Assembly: GCA_017856435.1 (NCBI GenBank)
Contig: JAFMFB010000007.1
Coordinates: 18,479-82,478 of the forward strand
Reading direction: 5' to 3'
Source of the DNA: Burkholderiaceae bacterium
GTDB taxonomy: Bacteria; Pseudomonadota; Gammaproteobacteria; Burkholderiales; Burkholderiaceae_C
Length of the DNA: 64,000 bases
The translations under genes and the position numbers were made by a program. Below the pieces are notes generated by a model. It was not told the origin of the DNA. It worked only from the letters and a program-made list of their open reading frames with translations, and made no database searches. Shown one piece after another: positions 18,785 to 28,349 of this stretch. Positions within the stretch are counted from its first letter, which is position 1, and each line of letters begins with the position of its first letter.

Positions 18785-19207
18785 TCAGGCTCGCCCGATG
18801 ATCGACGCTGTGGCGATCAGTTCTTCCAGCAAGGCCAGCGAGACTCGCCCGGATACAGCGTAGGGGTCGAGTTCGGGCCGCTCGGAATATTTCAGGACAA
18901 TGGAGGCATTGACCCGCTCAAGGTTGACCTGCCCCATTGTCCAACCGCTGAAGCGACGTTCGGAAATCTCTTCGTAGTGCAGGATGGCGACACTTTTGTG
19001 CCGCGTATCGCGCTGGATATACCCAAACAAGTCACTCACCGGCTGGCGACCACCTTCGATGGCCTGAAGAAAGATTCCGCCCCCATAGCAAAGAATGCCA
19101 GTAATACCGTGCTGAGGGTTGTACTGCCTTGACTGGGACAGGATGGCCTCAATCGAAGGAGGGCTCGCGTCAACAGCGCGGCTGGCATAGAGCAGGCGAA
19201 CAAGCAT
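18785..19207 (-). CDS. BLUF-domain blue-light photoreceptor (short, single-domain)
   Basis: BLUF domains bind FAD and switch hydrogen bonding on blue light. From the ATG at 19207 the product has 140 residues and all diagnostic positions: Tyr7 (LLYASRA), Asn30 (NPQHGITG), Gln48 (FLQAIEG), Trp89 and Met91 (GWTMG). About 45 residues follow the domain, too few for a separate output domain, so it should act by binding a partner. A longer frame up to 19540 overlaps folE and is rejected. It starts 2 bases after the folE stop, so translation is probably coupled to GTP cyclohydrolase I. Confidence 0.93.
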   Translation of the reverse strand: MLVRLLYASRAVDASPPSIEAILSQSRQYNPQHGITGILCYGGGIFLQAIEGGRQPVSDLFGYIQRDTRHKSVAILHYEEISERRFSGWTMGQVNLERVNASIVLKYSERPELDPYAVSGRVSLALLEELIATASIIGRA

Positions 19208-19209
19208 GG

Positions 19210-19935
19210 TCAGCTCCTTTGGGGTATGAGCGCAAGGAATTCGCGACGCAGGTTGGGGTCTTTCAGAAATACGCCCCGCATGACCGAGTTGATCATCCGG
19301 CTGTCCATATCCTTGACGCCACGCCACGCCATGCAATAGTGACTGGCCTCCATCACAATCGCCAGGCCGTCGGGCTGGGTTTTGGCCTGGATCAGGTCGG
19401 CCAGTTGGATCACTGCCTCTTCCTGAATTTGCGGCCGCCCCATGATCCACTCGGCCAGCCGGGCGTATTTGGACAAACCGATGACATTGGTATGTTCGTT
19501 GGGCATGACGCCGATCCAGATCTTGCCGATGACCGGACACATATGGTGGGAACAGGCGCTTCTGACGGTGATCGGGCCGACGATCATCAACTCGTTCAGG
19601 TGCTCGGCATTGGGAAATTCAGTGATTGCCGGGGCCTGGACATAGCGACCCCTGAAGACCTCGTTGAGGTACATTCTTGCCACGCGGCGGGCCGTATTGG
19701 CAGTGTTGTGATCGTTGTTGGTATCGATGACCAGGCTGTCAAGCACGCCCTGCATCTTCACCTGCACCTCATCCAGCAGGCGCTCAAGCTCGCCAGGCTC
19801 GATGAAATCTGCAATGTTGTCATTGGCATAGAAACGCTTGCGCGCCGCCAGCAAGCGCTCTCGGATCTTGGCGGAAACCGGGGTTCCCTCATCGGATGGT
19901 TTCGAACTCATGGCGCCCTGACTTTTCATCAACAT
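19210..19935 (-). CDS. folE: GTP cyclohydrolase I
   Basis: FolE converts GTP to 7,8-dihydroneopterin triphosphate, the first step of folate synthesis. The 241-residue cytosolic protein has the zinc-binding Cys and His in SACSHHMCPVIGKIWIG, the second zinc Cys in EASHYCMAWRGVKD, and the QLADLIQAKTQPDG loop. The N terminus carries a short disordered extension. It lies 14 bases after clsB and is followed by the BLUF gene; nudB, the next folate step, lies in the same run about 2 kb upstream. Confidence 0.96.
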   Translation of the reverse strand: MLMKSQGAMSSKPSDEGTPVSAKIRERLLAARKRFYANDNIADFIEPGELERLLDEVQVKMQGVLDSLVIDTNNDHNTANTARRVARMYLNEVFRGRYVQAPAITEFPNAEHLNELMIVGPITVRSACSHHMCPVIGKIWIGVMPNEHTNVIGLSKYARLAEWIMGRPQIQEEAVIQLADLIQAKTQPDGLAIVMEASHYCMAWRGVKDMDSRMINSVMRGVFLKDPNLRREFLALIPQRS

Positions 19936-19949
19936 GGGTCAATACTAAC

Positions 19950-21188
19950 TCAGTAGCGAGATCCGCTGATCAGCACCGCCAGTCGCATCAAGCCATACGC
20001 CAGACGATCGAGCAGCCGTTCACGCCAGGGTCTGCTGGCATAACTGGCCGGATCGACCTGTCGGGCGCCAGTTTCAATGGCTCGCGACAGGCGCTCGTGC
20101 AGATCCTCGGCAAAGCTTTCATCCTCTAACACGATATTGGCCTCACGAGCCAGCAACAGACTCAAGGGGTCCAGGTTGGATGAGCCCACAGTAGCCCAAC
20201 GGCGGTCAATCACGGCGACCTTGGCATGCAAAAAACTGGCCCGGTATTCCCAAATTTCGATACCAGCCGCCAGTAATTGACCATAGACCATGCGAACGGC
20301 GTGATACTGCATGAAGTACTCATAGCGTCCCTGCAACAGCAGTCGGACGCGCACACCACGCTGGACAGCCTTGATCAGCGCCCGTCTTAATTTTCGGCCC
20401 GGTAAAAAGTACGCGTTGGCTATCAGAATATTCTGCCGTGCATCGGCAATTGACTTTCGGTAGGCGCGCTCGATCTGGGTGCGAAAGCGCAGATTGTCCC
20501 TGAGCACCAGCGCGGCTCGCGCACCGTTGCCAGCGGGCGCCAGCTCGTCCTGTTCCAGAATGGATCTGCCGGACTTTTCCCAGGCCAGCCTCACGGCATC
20601 CTGCAGGGTTTTCCAACTGGCCGACCAGTCTGCATGGCGTAGCTCATGCGCCGCTTCCTGACGCAGCCACAGTTGCGTGGCAGTCTCATGGCCCAATCGC
20701 ACCAGTGGGCCGCTAACCCTAACGGCAAAATCCAAACGGGGCGACTGCAGCTGGCCATGGTTGGGATCGATCCAGTCATCCAGAATATTGATTCCGCCAC
20801 AAAACATGACCTGGCCATCTATCACACACAGCTTGCGATGCAGGCGCCGCCAGTGACTGGGAATCAGCAGCCCCACATGTCCCAGCGGCAAGAAGATTCG
20901 CCATTGCACCCCCGCCGCATCGAAGCGTTGCGTCCAGTCAGACGGCATCTCCGGCGTGCCGACCCCATCCACCATGAGAAAGACTTGCACGCCACGCCGG
21001 GCCGCGCGCTCCAGCGCCTGCGCCACCTTCTGTCCGGATTCGTCGAAATTGAAGATGTAAGTCTCCATCCGGACTTCGCGAACGCAAGCATCAATTCCGC
21101 GCACCATTTCAGGGAACAAATCCTGGCCACCTTCGAGCAAGCCCACCTGATGGCGGGCACGAAGAATGGGCAGATGGCGGCCTTTCAT
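19950..21188 (-). CDS. clsB: Cardiolipin synthase B-like phospholipase D family protein
   Basis: ClsB-type enzymes form cardiolipin from phosphatidyl donors. From the ATG at 21188 the product has 412 residues and two HKD motifs: HRKLCVIDGQVMFCGG and HAKVAVIDRRWATVGSSNLD. RPWRERLLDRLAYGLMRLAVLISG at the C terminus, here in one amphipathic-to-hydrophobic stretch, probably touches the membrane. The start codon overlaps the stop of the upstream EEP gene by one base (TAATG). A longer frame to 21245 lies within that gene. Substrate preference cannot be told from the sequence. Confidence 0.92.
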   Translation of the reverse strand: MKGRHLPILRARHQVGLLEGGQDLFPEMVRGIDACVREVRMETYIFNFDESGQKVAQALERAARRGVQVFLMVDGVGTPEMPSDWTQRFDAAGVQWRIFLPLGHVGLLIPSHWRRLHRKLCVIDGQVMFCGGINILDDWIDPNHGQLQSPRLDFAVRVSGPLVRLGHETATQLWLRQEAAHELRHADWSASWKTLQDAVRLAWEKSGRSILEQDELAPAGNGARAALVLRDNLRFRTQIERAYRKSIADARQNILIANAYFLPGRKLRRALIKAVQRGVRVRLLLQGRYEYFMQYHAVRMVYGQLLAAGIEIWEYRASFLHAKVAVIDRRWATVGSSNLDPLSLLLAREANIVLEDESFAEDLHERLSRAIETGARQVDPASYASRPWRERLLDRLAYGLMRLAVLISGSRY

Positions 21189-21925
21189 TAGCGCCTCTCG
21201 ATACCAAACTCCGCAATCAATGGCAAATGATCCGACATCTGCCACCAGATGCGGCCTCGCGGTACTTGGACACTCAGGGGGATCAGACCACGTGCATACA
21301 CATAGTCGAGCTGAACCAATGGTAGGCGGGCCGGGAAAGTTGGATGGGTTTCCGGCTCAAAGGTACGGAGGCCAATATCTGAAAAAATTCTGTGCACCCG
21401 TTCACCCCAGTCGTTGAAGTCTCCAGCCACCACCAGGGGGGCATTGGCCGGCACCACACGTTCAATGAACTGTTGCAGCTGCTTTGCCTGTCGCACGCGA
21501 CTGGCCCTGATCAGCCCGAGGTGGACAACCACTACATGAACCGTCAGCCCATCCACATCGACTTCGCTGTGCAGCAGACCCCGCTGCTCAAAGCGATGAT
21601 CAGACATGTCCTCGTGCTGGTGCGACAGTACCTGCCATCGCGTCAACATGGCGTTGCCATGCTCCCCTTGGCGAGTGTAGGCATTGGTGCGGTATACCGT
21701 GGCATAGCCCTCGGGCGCGAGGTACTCGGCCTGGGGCAGTTCCGGCCACCGGTCAAACCGGTGCTGATGGCGACGGTGAGAGTGCCGAACCTCCTGCAGG
21801 CAGACAATATCGGCATCGAACTGCTCGACGGCGTGGCCCAAGTTATGAATCTCCAGCCGGGATCGCAAGCCCAGACCATTGACCCCTTTGTGGATGTTGT
21901 AAGTGACAACCCGCAGTGTTTCCAT
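21188..21925 (-). CDS. Endonuclease/exonuclease/phosphatase family protein
   Basis: The EEP superfamily uses a metal-dependent fold to cut phosphodiesters in nucleic acids, lipids or sugars. From the ATG at 21925 the product has 245 residues with all core motifs: TYNIHKG, CLQEVR, VVAGDFNDWGERV and SDHLPLIAEF. The upstream in-frame starts (22123) lie within nudB and are rejected. It is one-base coupled to clsB, an arrangement widespread in proteobacteria (YbhP next to ClsB), so a function on lipids or phosphate groups at the membrane is likely. Confidence 0.9.
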   Translation of the reverse strand: METLRVVTYNIHKGVNGLGLRSRLEIHNLGHAVEQFDADIVCLQEVRHSHRRHQHRFDRWPELPQAEYLAPEGYATVYRTNAYTRQGEHGNAMLTRWQVLSHQHEDMSDHRFEQRGLLHSEVDVDGLTVHVVVVHLGLIRASRVRQAKQLQQFIERVVPANAPLVVAGDFNDWGERVHRIFSDIGLRTFEPETHPTFPARLPLVQLDYVYARGLIPLSVQVPRGRIWWQMSDHLPLIAEFGIERR

Positions 21926-21929
21926 GGTG

Positions 21930-22391
21930 CTATTCTGGCCGGTAGAAGCGCGGGAGCAACAGGCAGGCCTCGGCATTGCTGGGTGAAAAACAGACTTCGG
22001 CCGCCTCGCGCCAGCCCAACCATTGCCAGTCTGTATGTTCCTCGGGGTTGAGGCGAACGCTGGTGACTGAAGGAACGCACAGACCGAACAAATGCTCGGT
22101 GTTTCGAGTGACCCCAGGCGCATAGCGATGTCGCCACCCGGGATAGATTTCGTAGACGTTTTCCAGCTGCCAGTCTTTCAGATGATGACCGGCAGCCCGG
22201 ACGTCTATGCCGGTCTCCTCCATCACCTCGCGCACCGCAGTGGCCGCAAAGTCTTCATTCTCATGAGCCTTGGAGCCGGTGACTGACTGCCAGTAGCCCG
22301 GGGCATCGGCCCGGTTGATCAGCAGTACCTGCAGGTCCGGTGTATGAATGACAACGAGTACAGAGAGGGGAATTTTGTACTTATGCGGCAT
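21930..22391 (-). CDS. nudB: Dihydroneopterin triphosphate diphosphatase (Nudix)
   Basis: NudB removes pyrophosphate from dihydroneopterin triphosphate, the step after FolE. With the ATG at 22391 the product has 153 residues starting MPHKYKIPLSVLVVI. A complete Nudix box is seen from GSKAHENEDF through AVREVMEETGIDV. Another ATG at 22418 opens the same frame with nine extra residues and has GAGG eight bases upstream, a better ribosome site than the ATG at 22391, which directly follows a run of six T. That extension would encode the aspS terminator hairpin. I prefer 22391 from family length but cannot exclude 22418. Confidence 0.88.
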   Translation of the reverse strand: MPHKYKIPLSVLVVIHTPDLQVLLINRADAPGYWQSVTGSKAHENEDFAATAVREVMEETGIDVRAAGHHLKDWQLENVYEIYPGWRHRYAPGVTRNTEHLFGLCVPSVTSVRLNPEEHTDWQWLGWREAAEVCFSPSNAEACLLLPRFYRPE

Positions 22392-22416
22392 AAAAAAGGG
22401 CGCCCTGAAAGCGCCC
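22392..22416 (-). terminator. Intrinsic terminator-like hairpin after aspS
   Basis: On the minus strand a 6-bp GC stem (GGGCGC / GCGCCC, 22416-22411 with 22403-22398) and a 7-base loop are followed directly by six T (22397-22392). It starts 30 bases past the aspS stop, as expected for a Rho-independent terminator. The T run abuts the nudB ATG at 22391, so downstream genes need readthrough or another arrangement. Confidence 0.65.
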
Positions 22417-22445
22417 ATTCATTCTGCCTCAGCAGTGCGTATCAC

Positions 22446-24242
22446 TCAAGCTACCACCGTTGGATTACGCAGCCGGATATGCAACTCACGCAATTGCTTC
22501 TCGTCAACCGTGCTGGGCGCCTGGGTCAGCAGGCACTGGGCGCGTTGGGTTTTGGGGAAGGCAATCACGTCACGAATCGACTCCGCGCCGGTCATGAGTG
22601 TGACAATGCGGTCCAGACCAAAGGCGAGGCCGCCGTGCGGAGGCGCTCCGTACTGGAGTGCATCGAGCAGGAAACCAAATTTAACTTGGGCCTCTTGCGG
22701 GGTGATCTTCAAGGCATCGAACACTTTCTGCTGAACATCGGCGCGATGGATACGTACCGAACCGCCGCCGATCTCCCAACCGTTGAGCACCATGTCATAG
22801 CCCTTGGCAATGCACTTTTCAGGCGCGCTCACCATCCAGTCCTCGTGGCCGTCCTTCGGAGCGGTGAATGGATGGTGCACTGCGGTGTAGCGCTGCGCTT
22901 CCTCGTCATACTCGAACATGGGGAAATCCACCACCCACATCGGCGCCCACCGGTCTTCGAACAGGCCGTTCTTTTTGGCGAACTCGCTATGGCCGATTTT
23001 CAGGCGCAAAGCACCGATGGCATCGTTGACGATCTTGGCCTTGTCCGCGCCGAAGAAAATCAGGTCGCCATCCTGGGCACCGGTGCGGACCAGTATCTCA
23101 GTGATAGCCTGATCGTGCAGGTTTTTCACAATCGGTGACTGCAGGCCATCCCGGCCTTTGGCTACCTCGTTTACCTTGATCCAGGCCAGCCCTTTGGCGC
23201 CGTAGATCTTGACAAATTCAGTGTAGCCATCGATCTCGCCACGGCTCATGGCGCCACCACCTGGGATACGCAGGGCCACCACGCGACCGCCTGGCATGGT
23301 CGCCGGCGTTGAAAAGACCTTGAAGTCGACACTGGCCATCACATCGGTGAGCTCGGTGAACTCAGGCTTGACGCGAAGGTCTGGCTTGTCAGAACCAAAG
23401 CGGTGCATCGCTTCGGCGTAGGGCATCACCGGAAACTCGCCCAGATCAACATTCAGCACATTCTTGAATACCGAGGTGATCATGCCCTGGAACATGTCAC
23501 GGATGTCCTGCTCAGTCAGGAAGCTGGTTTCAATATCGATCTGGGTGAATTCGGGCTGCCGGTCGGCACGCAGATCTTCATCCCGAAAGCACTTGGTAAT
23601 TTGGTAGTAGCGATCGTAGCCAGCCACCATCAGCAGCTGCTTGAATAACTGGGGCGATTGCGGCAGGGCGAAAAACTGGCCATCGTGCACCCGGCTGGGC
23701 ACCAGATAATCGCGCGCCCCTTCCGGTGTGCTCTTGGTCAACATCGGGGTCTCGATGTCGATAAAGCCATTGGCGTCCAGAAACTTGCGCACCTCCATGG
23801 CTACCCGGTAACGCAGCATCAGATTGTTCTGCATGTAGGGGCGTCGTAAATCGAGTACCCGATGGGTCAAGCGGGTGGTCTCGGAGAGGTTTTCGTCGTC
23901 CAGCAAAAACGGGGGCGTGACAGAAGGATTCAGGACGATGAGCTCCTGGCAGAGCACCTCGATCTTGCCGCTCTTGAGCTGCTCATTGACCGTCCCTTCC
24001 GGGCGCGCCCGCACCAGTCCCTTGACCTGAATGCAGAATTCATTGCGCAGGCCTTCGGCGGCGGCAAACATGTCCGCACGGTCCGGGTCACACACCACCT
24101 GCACATAGCCTTCTCGGTCTCGCAAATCTACAAAAATCACACCGCCATGGTCACGCCGTCGGTTGACCCAGCCGCACAAAGACACCGTCTGGCCCAGCAG
24201 GGCTTCAGTCACCAGACCGCAATAGTGGGAACGCATACCCAT
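22446..24242 (-). CDS. aspS: Aspartyl-tRNA synthetase
   Basis: AspS charges tRNA-Asp (and in many bacteria also tRNA-Asn). The 598-residue product has the N-terminal OB-fold anticodon-binding domain (about 1-105, [12 protein letters not shown]), the class II catalytic core with motif 2 [18 protein letters not shown], an inserted GAD-like domain, and motif 3 [15 protein letters not shown]. Two ATGs (24242, 24236) are two codons apart; the first is kept. It follows the DUF502 gene by 38 bases and precedes a terminator hairpin. Confidence 0.97.
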   Translation of the reverse strand: MGMRSHYCGLVTEALLGQTVSLCGWVNRRRDHGGVIFVDLRDREGYVQVVCDPDRADMFAAAEGLRNEFCIQVKGLVRARPEGTVNEQLKSGKIEVLCQELIVLNPSVTPPFLLDDENLSETTRLTHRVLDLRRPYMQNNLMLRYRVAMEVRKFLDANGFIDIETPMLTKSTPEGARDYLVPSRVHDGQFFALPQSPQLFKQLLMVAGYDRYYQITKCFRDEDLRADRQPEFTQIDIETSFLTEQDIRDMFQGMITSVFKNVLNVDLGEFPVMPYAEAMHRFGSDKPDLRVKPEFTELTDVMASVDFKVFSTPATMPGGRVVALRIPGGGAMSRGEIDGYTEFVKIYGAKGLAWIKVNEVAKGRDGLQSPIVKNLHDQAITEILVRTGAQDGDLIFFGADKAKIVNDAIGALRLKIGHSEFAKKNGLFEDRWAPMWVVDFPMFEYDEEAQRYTAVHHPFTAPKDGHEDWMVSAPEKCIAKGYDMVLNGWEIGGGSVRIHRADVQQKVFDALKITPQEAQVKFGFLLDALQYGAPPHGGLAFGLDRIVTLMTGAESIRDVIAFPKTQRAQCLLTQAPSTVDEKQLRELHIRLRNPTVVA

Positions 24243-24280
24243 GAAAATTTCACTTTCAGCAAATTAGGGTCGCCCCGGCA

Positions 24281-24910
24281 TCAAGCCTTTGGGGTCCCCA
24301 CAGGTTTATTGGATCCAGGGACAATGACCCCCATGGAAATTACATAAGTCAGCGCCTCATCCACACTCATGTCAAGCACAAAGCAATCGCTTCGTTTGAC
24401 CATGACAAAGTAGCCGCCAGTCGGGTTCGGCGTGGTCGGCACATAGACGCTGAGATAGTCACCCGCCAGATGTTTGGCAACATCCTCCCCGGGTGAGCCG
24501 GTCAGAAATGCAATAGTCCACATGCCCTCGCGGGGCCACTGCAACAGAAGGGCCTGGCGAAAGGCATTGCTCTTCTCAGAAAAAAGCGTATCCGATACCT
24601 GCTTGACGCCCGAATAGATGGATCGCACAACAGGAATGCGATGCAGCAACGCATGCCACCAGCTGACCAGGCGCTTGCCGATAAAGTTGGAAGCCAGGGC
24701 GCCAATCAGCAACAGCACCAGCAAGGCAAAGATCACGCCCAGCCCAGGAATGTGCTGGCCAAACAAAACATCCGGATGCCATGCCCGCGGGAGGATTTGC
24801 AGGGTTTGGTCAAGGGTAACAACGACCCACTCAATCACCCAGAGAGTGATGATGAGCGGCACCAGCACCAGCAGGCCCGCGAACAGCCATTTTCGAAACT
24901 TGGCCATCAT
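24281..24910 (-). CDS. DUF502 family membrane protein
   Basis: This 209-residue protein has two membrane segments, about residues 8-30 (LFAGLLVLVPLIITLWVIEW) and 54-78 (GLGVIFALLVLLLIGALASN). A conserved cytosolic part follows, with RIPVVRSIYSGVKQVSDTLF and a glycine/proline-rich VPTTPNPTGGYFVMV block. These match the DUF502 family, whose function is not established. The fmdB-DUF502-aspS order recurs in betaproteobacteria. A second ATG directly after the first could equally be used. Confidence 0.9.
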   Translation of the reverse strand: MMAKFRKWLFAGLLVLVPLIITLWVIEWVVVTLDQTLQILPRAWHPDVLFGQHIPGLGVIFALLVLLLIGALASNFIGKRLVSWWHALLHRIPVVRSIYSGVKQVSDTLFSEKSNAFRQALLLQWPREGMWTIAFLTGSPGEDVAKHLAGDYLSVYVPTTPNPTGGYFVMVKRSDCFVLDMSVDEALTYVISMGVIVPGSNKPVGTPKA

Positions 24911-24916
24911 GGGTTG

Positions 24917-25231
24917 TCAGCTTTCAGCGGCGGTGGTCGCCGTTGAACTGGCCGAGGTCGTACTTGAACTGGCCGGCGTCGTCGTTGCAGGGGAGGCAGG
25001 GCTCGATGTCCCTTCAGATGCAGGAGCGGCAGGCGTTGCACTGCTGCTGCCGCCCTTGAAATCGGTTTCGTACCAGCCACCGCCCTTGAGTTGGAAACCC
25101 GCAGCGGTCAACTGCTTCTTGAAGCTTGGCTTGCCACAGGCCGGGCAGTCCGAGAGCAGAGGATCGGAGATTTTTTGTAAAACGTCCTTGGCATGGCCGC
25201 AGGACTCACACTTGTAGGCGTAAATAGGCAT
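24917..25231 (-). CDS. FmdB family zinc-ribbon protein
   Basis: This small protein of 104 residues begins MPIYAYKCESCGH and continues to CPACGKP, giving the CxxC...CxxC zinc ribbon of the FmdB family. FKKQLTAAGFQLKGGGWYETDFKGG follows in two parts as in relatives. The last 40 residues are a low-complexity tail of Ser, Thr, Ala and Pro, probably disordered. It lies 71 bases after the symporter gene and 6 bases ahead of DUF502. Its role is unknown; a regulatory role for FmdB itself has been proposed. Confidence 0.9.
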   Translation of the reverse strand: MPIYAYKCESCGHAKDVLQKISDPLLSDCPACGKPSFKKQLTAAGFQLKGGGWYETDFKGGSSSATPAAPASEGTSSPASPATTTPASSSTTSASSTATTAAES

Positions 25232-25302
25232 GGCAGGGTCGTATATGGGCTTGGCTCAAAAGCCAAACCCGACATTATAGGTTGCCCGACTGACCTTGCG
25301 GC

Positions 25303-26748
25303 TTATTCCACGCCTACCAGCCTATGGTGCCCGGCGTGTCTGTTGGCAATGGTCTGGGGTCCGAGCGAACCCAGCAACATGCCGGTGGTGGCGGCTAGAA
25401 CTCCCGCCAGTTGGGCAGGAAATTCCTCCCCGGCCGGGGTTGCCAGGAACAGCAACCAGGTCACCAGTCCCAAAACGACCGCAAAGACTGCCCCCTGGGT
25501 GGTGGCGCGCTTCCAGTACAGGCCAAAAACCAGCGGCACAAAGGCGCCGACCAGAGTGACTTGATACGCCCCCGATACCATCTCATAAATCGACGTTCCG
25601 TGCATGGCAATGGCGTACGCCAACACAAAGGCGCCAAAAATCAATACCGTCAGGCGCATTGTTTTGAGTTCTTGCCGATCGCTCATATGCGGTCTGAATT
25701 GACGCCAGATATTTTCCACAAAAGTCACACTGGGTGCGAGCAAGGTGGCCGAGGCACAGGACTGAATGGCGGACAAGAGGGCACCAAAAAACAGTACCTG
25801 CATGACAAAAGGCATGTGTTCCAAAACCAGTGTTGGAAGCACCTTTTGAGGGTCTTCACTTAGCAAGGACTTGGCCTGCTCGGGCATGATGATCAATGCA
25901 CTGGTCACCAAAAAAATCGGGACAAATGCAAAGAGAATGTAGAGGACGCCCCCAATCACCGGCCCCCGGGTTGCCGACTTGACACTGTCGGCTGACATGA
26001 CGCGCTGGAAAACGTCCTGTTGCGGGATGGATCCCAACATCATGGTGATGGCTGCCGCGATGAAGAAAACAATATCCTTGAAATTAGGTTCTGGCAGAAA
26101 GTTGAACATCTCCCGGCTGGCCGCAAGATTCAGCACCTTATCGGCCCCGCCGGCCATGTTGCCGGCAAAAATTGCCAAAGTCGCCAAGCCAACAACCAGA
26201 ATGATCATCTGGACGAAATCGGTCACCGCCACCGACCACATGCCCCCAAAGAGGGTGTAAGCCATGATCACCATGACGCCGATCACCATCCCCTGCGGCA
26301 TGGAGACTGCCCCCCCCGAAAGAAGGTTGAAGACCAGCCCCAGCGCAGTGATTTGGGCTGAAACCCAGCCGAGGTAGCTGAGCATGATGATGATTGAGCA
26401 GGCCACTTCAATGCTTCGGCCATAGCGCTCCCGGAAAAAATCGCTGATGGTTAGCAGATTCATCCGATACAGCTTGGCGGCAAAGAATATCCCGACCAGG
26501 ATCAGGCAGGTCCCGGCCCCGAAAGGATCCTCGACCACACTGCCAAGACCACCATTCACGAATTTAGCGGGGATACCCAATACAGTTTCTGAGCCAAACC
26601 AGGTCGCAAAAGTCGTGGTGACAATCATGATCAAAGGCAATTTATGACCAGCCACCGCAAAGTCTGCGGTGTTCTTGACCCGCTTGGCCGCAATCAAACC
26701 AATTGAAATCGTGATCAGAAGATAGACGATGACAAGTGTTAACAGCAC
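25303..26748 (-). CDS. Sodium:solute symporter family protein
   Basis: This 481-residue integral membrane protein belongs to the sodium:solute symporter (SSF) family, which couples Na+ entry to uptake of sugars, amino acids or organic acids. About 12-13 hydrophobic segments are visible. Family features include FATWFGSETVLGIPAKF early in the protein and GGMWSVAVTDFVQM in the middle. The substrate cannot be assigned. It lies 42 bases after ubiB, and a run of purine-rich sequence (GGAGGC) precedes the ATG. Confidence 0.88.
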   Translation of the reverse strand: MLLTLVIVYLLITISIGLIAAKRVKNTADFAVAGHKLPLIMIVTTTFATWFGSETVLGIPAKFVNGGLGSVVEDPFGAGTCLILVGIFFAAKLYRMNLLTISDFFRERYGRSIEVACSIIIMLSYLGWVSAQITALGLVFNLLSGGAVSMPQGMVIGVMVIMAYTLFGGMWSVAVTDFVQMIILVVGLATLAIFAGNMAGGADKVLNLAASREMFNFLPEPNFKDIVFFIAAAITMMLGSIPQQDVFQRVMSADSVKSATRGPVIGGVLYILFAFVPIFLVTSALIIMPEQAKSLLSEDPQKVLPTLVLEHMPFVMQVLFFGALLSAIQSCASATLLAPSVTFVENIWRQFRPHMSDRQELKTMRLTVLIFGAFVLAYAIAMHGTSIYEMVSGAYQVTLVGAFVPLVFGLYWKRATTQGAVFAVVLGLVTWLLFLATPAGEEFPAQLAGVLAATTGMLLGSLGPQTIANRHAGHHRLVGVE

Positions 26749-26790
26749 GACAGCCTCCTGTTCAGTCTGGTAGTTAGAGAATTCAAGAAA

Positions 26791-28347
26791 TCAGATCCGA
26801 ATGAAAAACTGCATGGCCAATAGACCCAGCAAAAAACCGATTGCGGAATAAACCAGTCCTTGCAGCAGTCGATTGGTGCGGCGCTGCTCGGCAATCAGGC
26901 TGGCCAGCTCGCGCTGCTGGCCGCCCTGTCGCTGCTGAAGGTAGTCATGCAGCAGACGCGGCAGTTCGGGCAGCAGCTTGGCGTAGCGAGGCGCCTGATT
27001 GCGCAACTCTTCCCATAACTTGCGTGGGCCAATTTGATCAGCCATCCACTTTTCAAGAAATGGTTTGGCAGTACTCCACAGGTCCAGGTCAGGGTCCAGA
27101 TCCCGACCCAATCCCTCGATGTTGAGCAAGGTCTTCTGCAACAAGACCAGCTGGGGCTGAATCTCCACATTGAAACGCCGGGAAGTCTGGAAAAGCCGCA
27201 TCAACACCATGCCCAGTGAAATTTCCTTCAGGGGTCGGTCAAAGTAGGGCTCGCACACGGCGCGTACCGCGGCCTCGAGTTCGTCCACCCGGGTCGAGGG
27301 CGGCACCCATCCCGATTCGATATGCAACTCAGCCACACGCTTGTAGTCGCGCCTGAAAAAAGCGGTGAAATTCTGCGCCAGGTACTCCTTGTCGAACTCG
27401 GTAAGGGTACCCACAATCCCAAAATCCAGAGATATATACCGACCGAAGGTGGCCGCATCCGTGCTGACGAAAATATTGCCCGGATGCATGTCGGCGTGAA
27501 AAAAACCGTCGCGAAAGACCTGGGTGAAAAAAATTGTGACCCCATCACGCGCCAACTTTTTCAGATCGACGCCGGCCTCAAGCAGTCGGGCGGTCTGGCT
27601 GATGGGAACGCCCCTCATGCGCTCCATCACGATCACATCGCTGTGGCAAAAGTCCCAGAACATCTCCGGAATCAGCACCAGATCCAGGCCCGCCATATTG
27701 CGCCGCAGCTGAGCTGCACTGGCCGCCTCGCGCACCAGATCGAGCTCATCATGCAGGTATTTGTCAAATTCAGCCACCACCTCACGGGGCTTGAGACGCT
27801 TGCCATCAGCAGAAAGGGATTCGAGCCAGCCCGCCATCATGCGCATCAGGCTCAGGTCTTTTTCAATAGCCCTAAGCATCCCGGGACGAAGGACCTTGAC
27901 CGCCACCTCACGGAGCTGCCCCTGCGGGTCTTTGAGCTTGGCCAAATGAACCTGTGCAATGGACGCGCTGGCCACGGGTTGGCGCTCAAACTCAGTAAAT
28001 ATCTGCGCCAGTGGTCGCTGAAATGAGCGCTCAATGGTTGCTACGGCCACCTCTGAGTCAAAAGGTGGCACCCTGTCCTGTAACTTGGCCAACTCTTGCG
28101 CCACATCGGCAGGCAACAAGTCACGTCGGGTCGACAAGACCTGACCAAACTTGACAAAGATCGGGCCCAGCCGCTCCAGCGCCTCGCGCAGACGTTGGCC
28201 GCGCGGCGCCTTCAGGTTGCGGCCAAAGGAAACGATTCGCGCGATAAGACGTAGCCAGGGCTTGCGAAAGCTGTTGAGAACCAGCTCATCTAACCCATAA
28301 CGCAGCACAATCCAAAGGATGAATGACCCACGCAGAAGACGGTTCAT
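26791..28347 (-). CDS. ubiB: Ubiquinone biosynthesis kinase-like protein UbiB
   Basis: UbiB is an atypical ABC1/ADCK-type kinase-like ATPase needed for ubiquinone synthesis, attached to the inner membrane. The 518-residue product contains the KxGQ motif ([15 protein letters not shown]), the alanine-rich loop [21 protein letters not shown] in the catalytic region and DFGIVG as metal-binding motif. The last 40 residues include a C-terminal hydrophobic hairpin ([17 protein letters not shown]). It starts 2 bases after ubiJ, so the two are surely co-translated. Confidence 0.95.
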   Translation of the reverse strand: MNRLLRGSFILWIVLRYGLDELVLNSFRKPWLRLIARIVSFGRNLKAPRGQRLREALERLGPIFVKFGQVLSTRRDLLPADVAQELAKLQDRVPPFDSEVAVATIERSFQRPLAQIFTEFERQPVASASIAQVHLAKLKDPQGQLREVAVKVLRPGMLRAIEKDLSLMRMMAGWLESLSADGKRLKPREVVAEFDKYLHDELDLVREAASAAQLRRNMAGLDLVLIPEMFWDFCHSDVIVMERMRGVPISQTARLLEAGVDLKKLARDGVTIFFTQVFRDGFFHADMHPGNIFVSTDAATFGRYISLDFGIVGTLTEFDKEYLAQNFTAFFRRDYKRVAELHIESGWVPPSTRVDELEAAVRAVCEPYFDRPLKEISLGMVLMRLFQTSRRFNVEIQPQLVLLQKTLLNIEGLGRDLDPDLDLWSTAKPFLEKWMADQIGPRKLWEELRNQAPRYAKLLPELPRLLHDYLQQRQGGQQRELASLIAEQRRTNRLLQGLVYSAIGFLLGLLAMQFFIRI

Positions 28348-28349
28348 GC

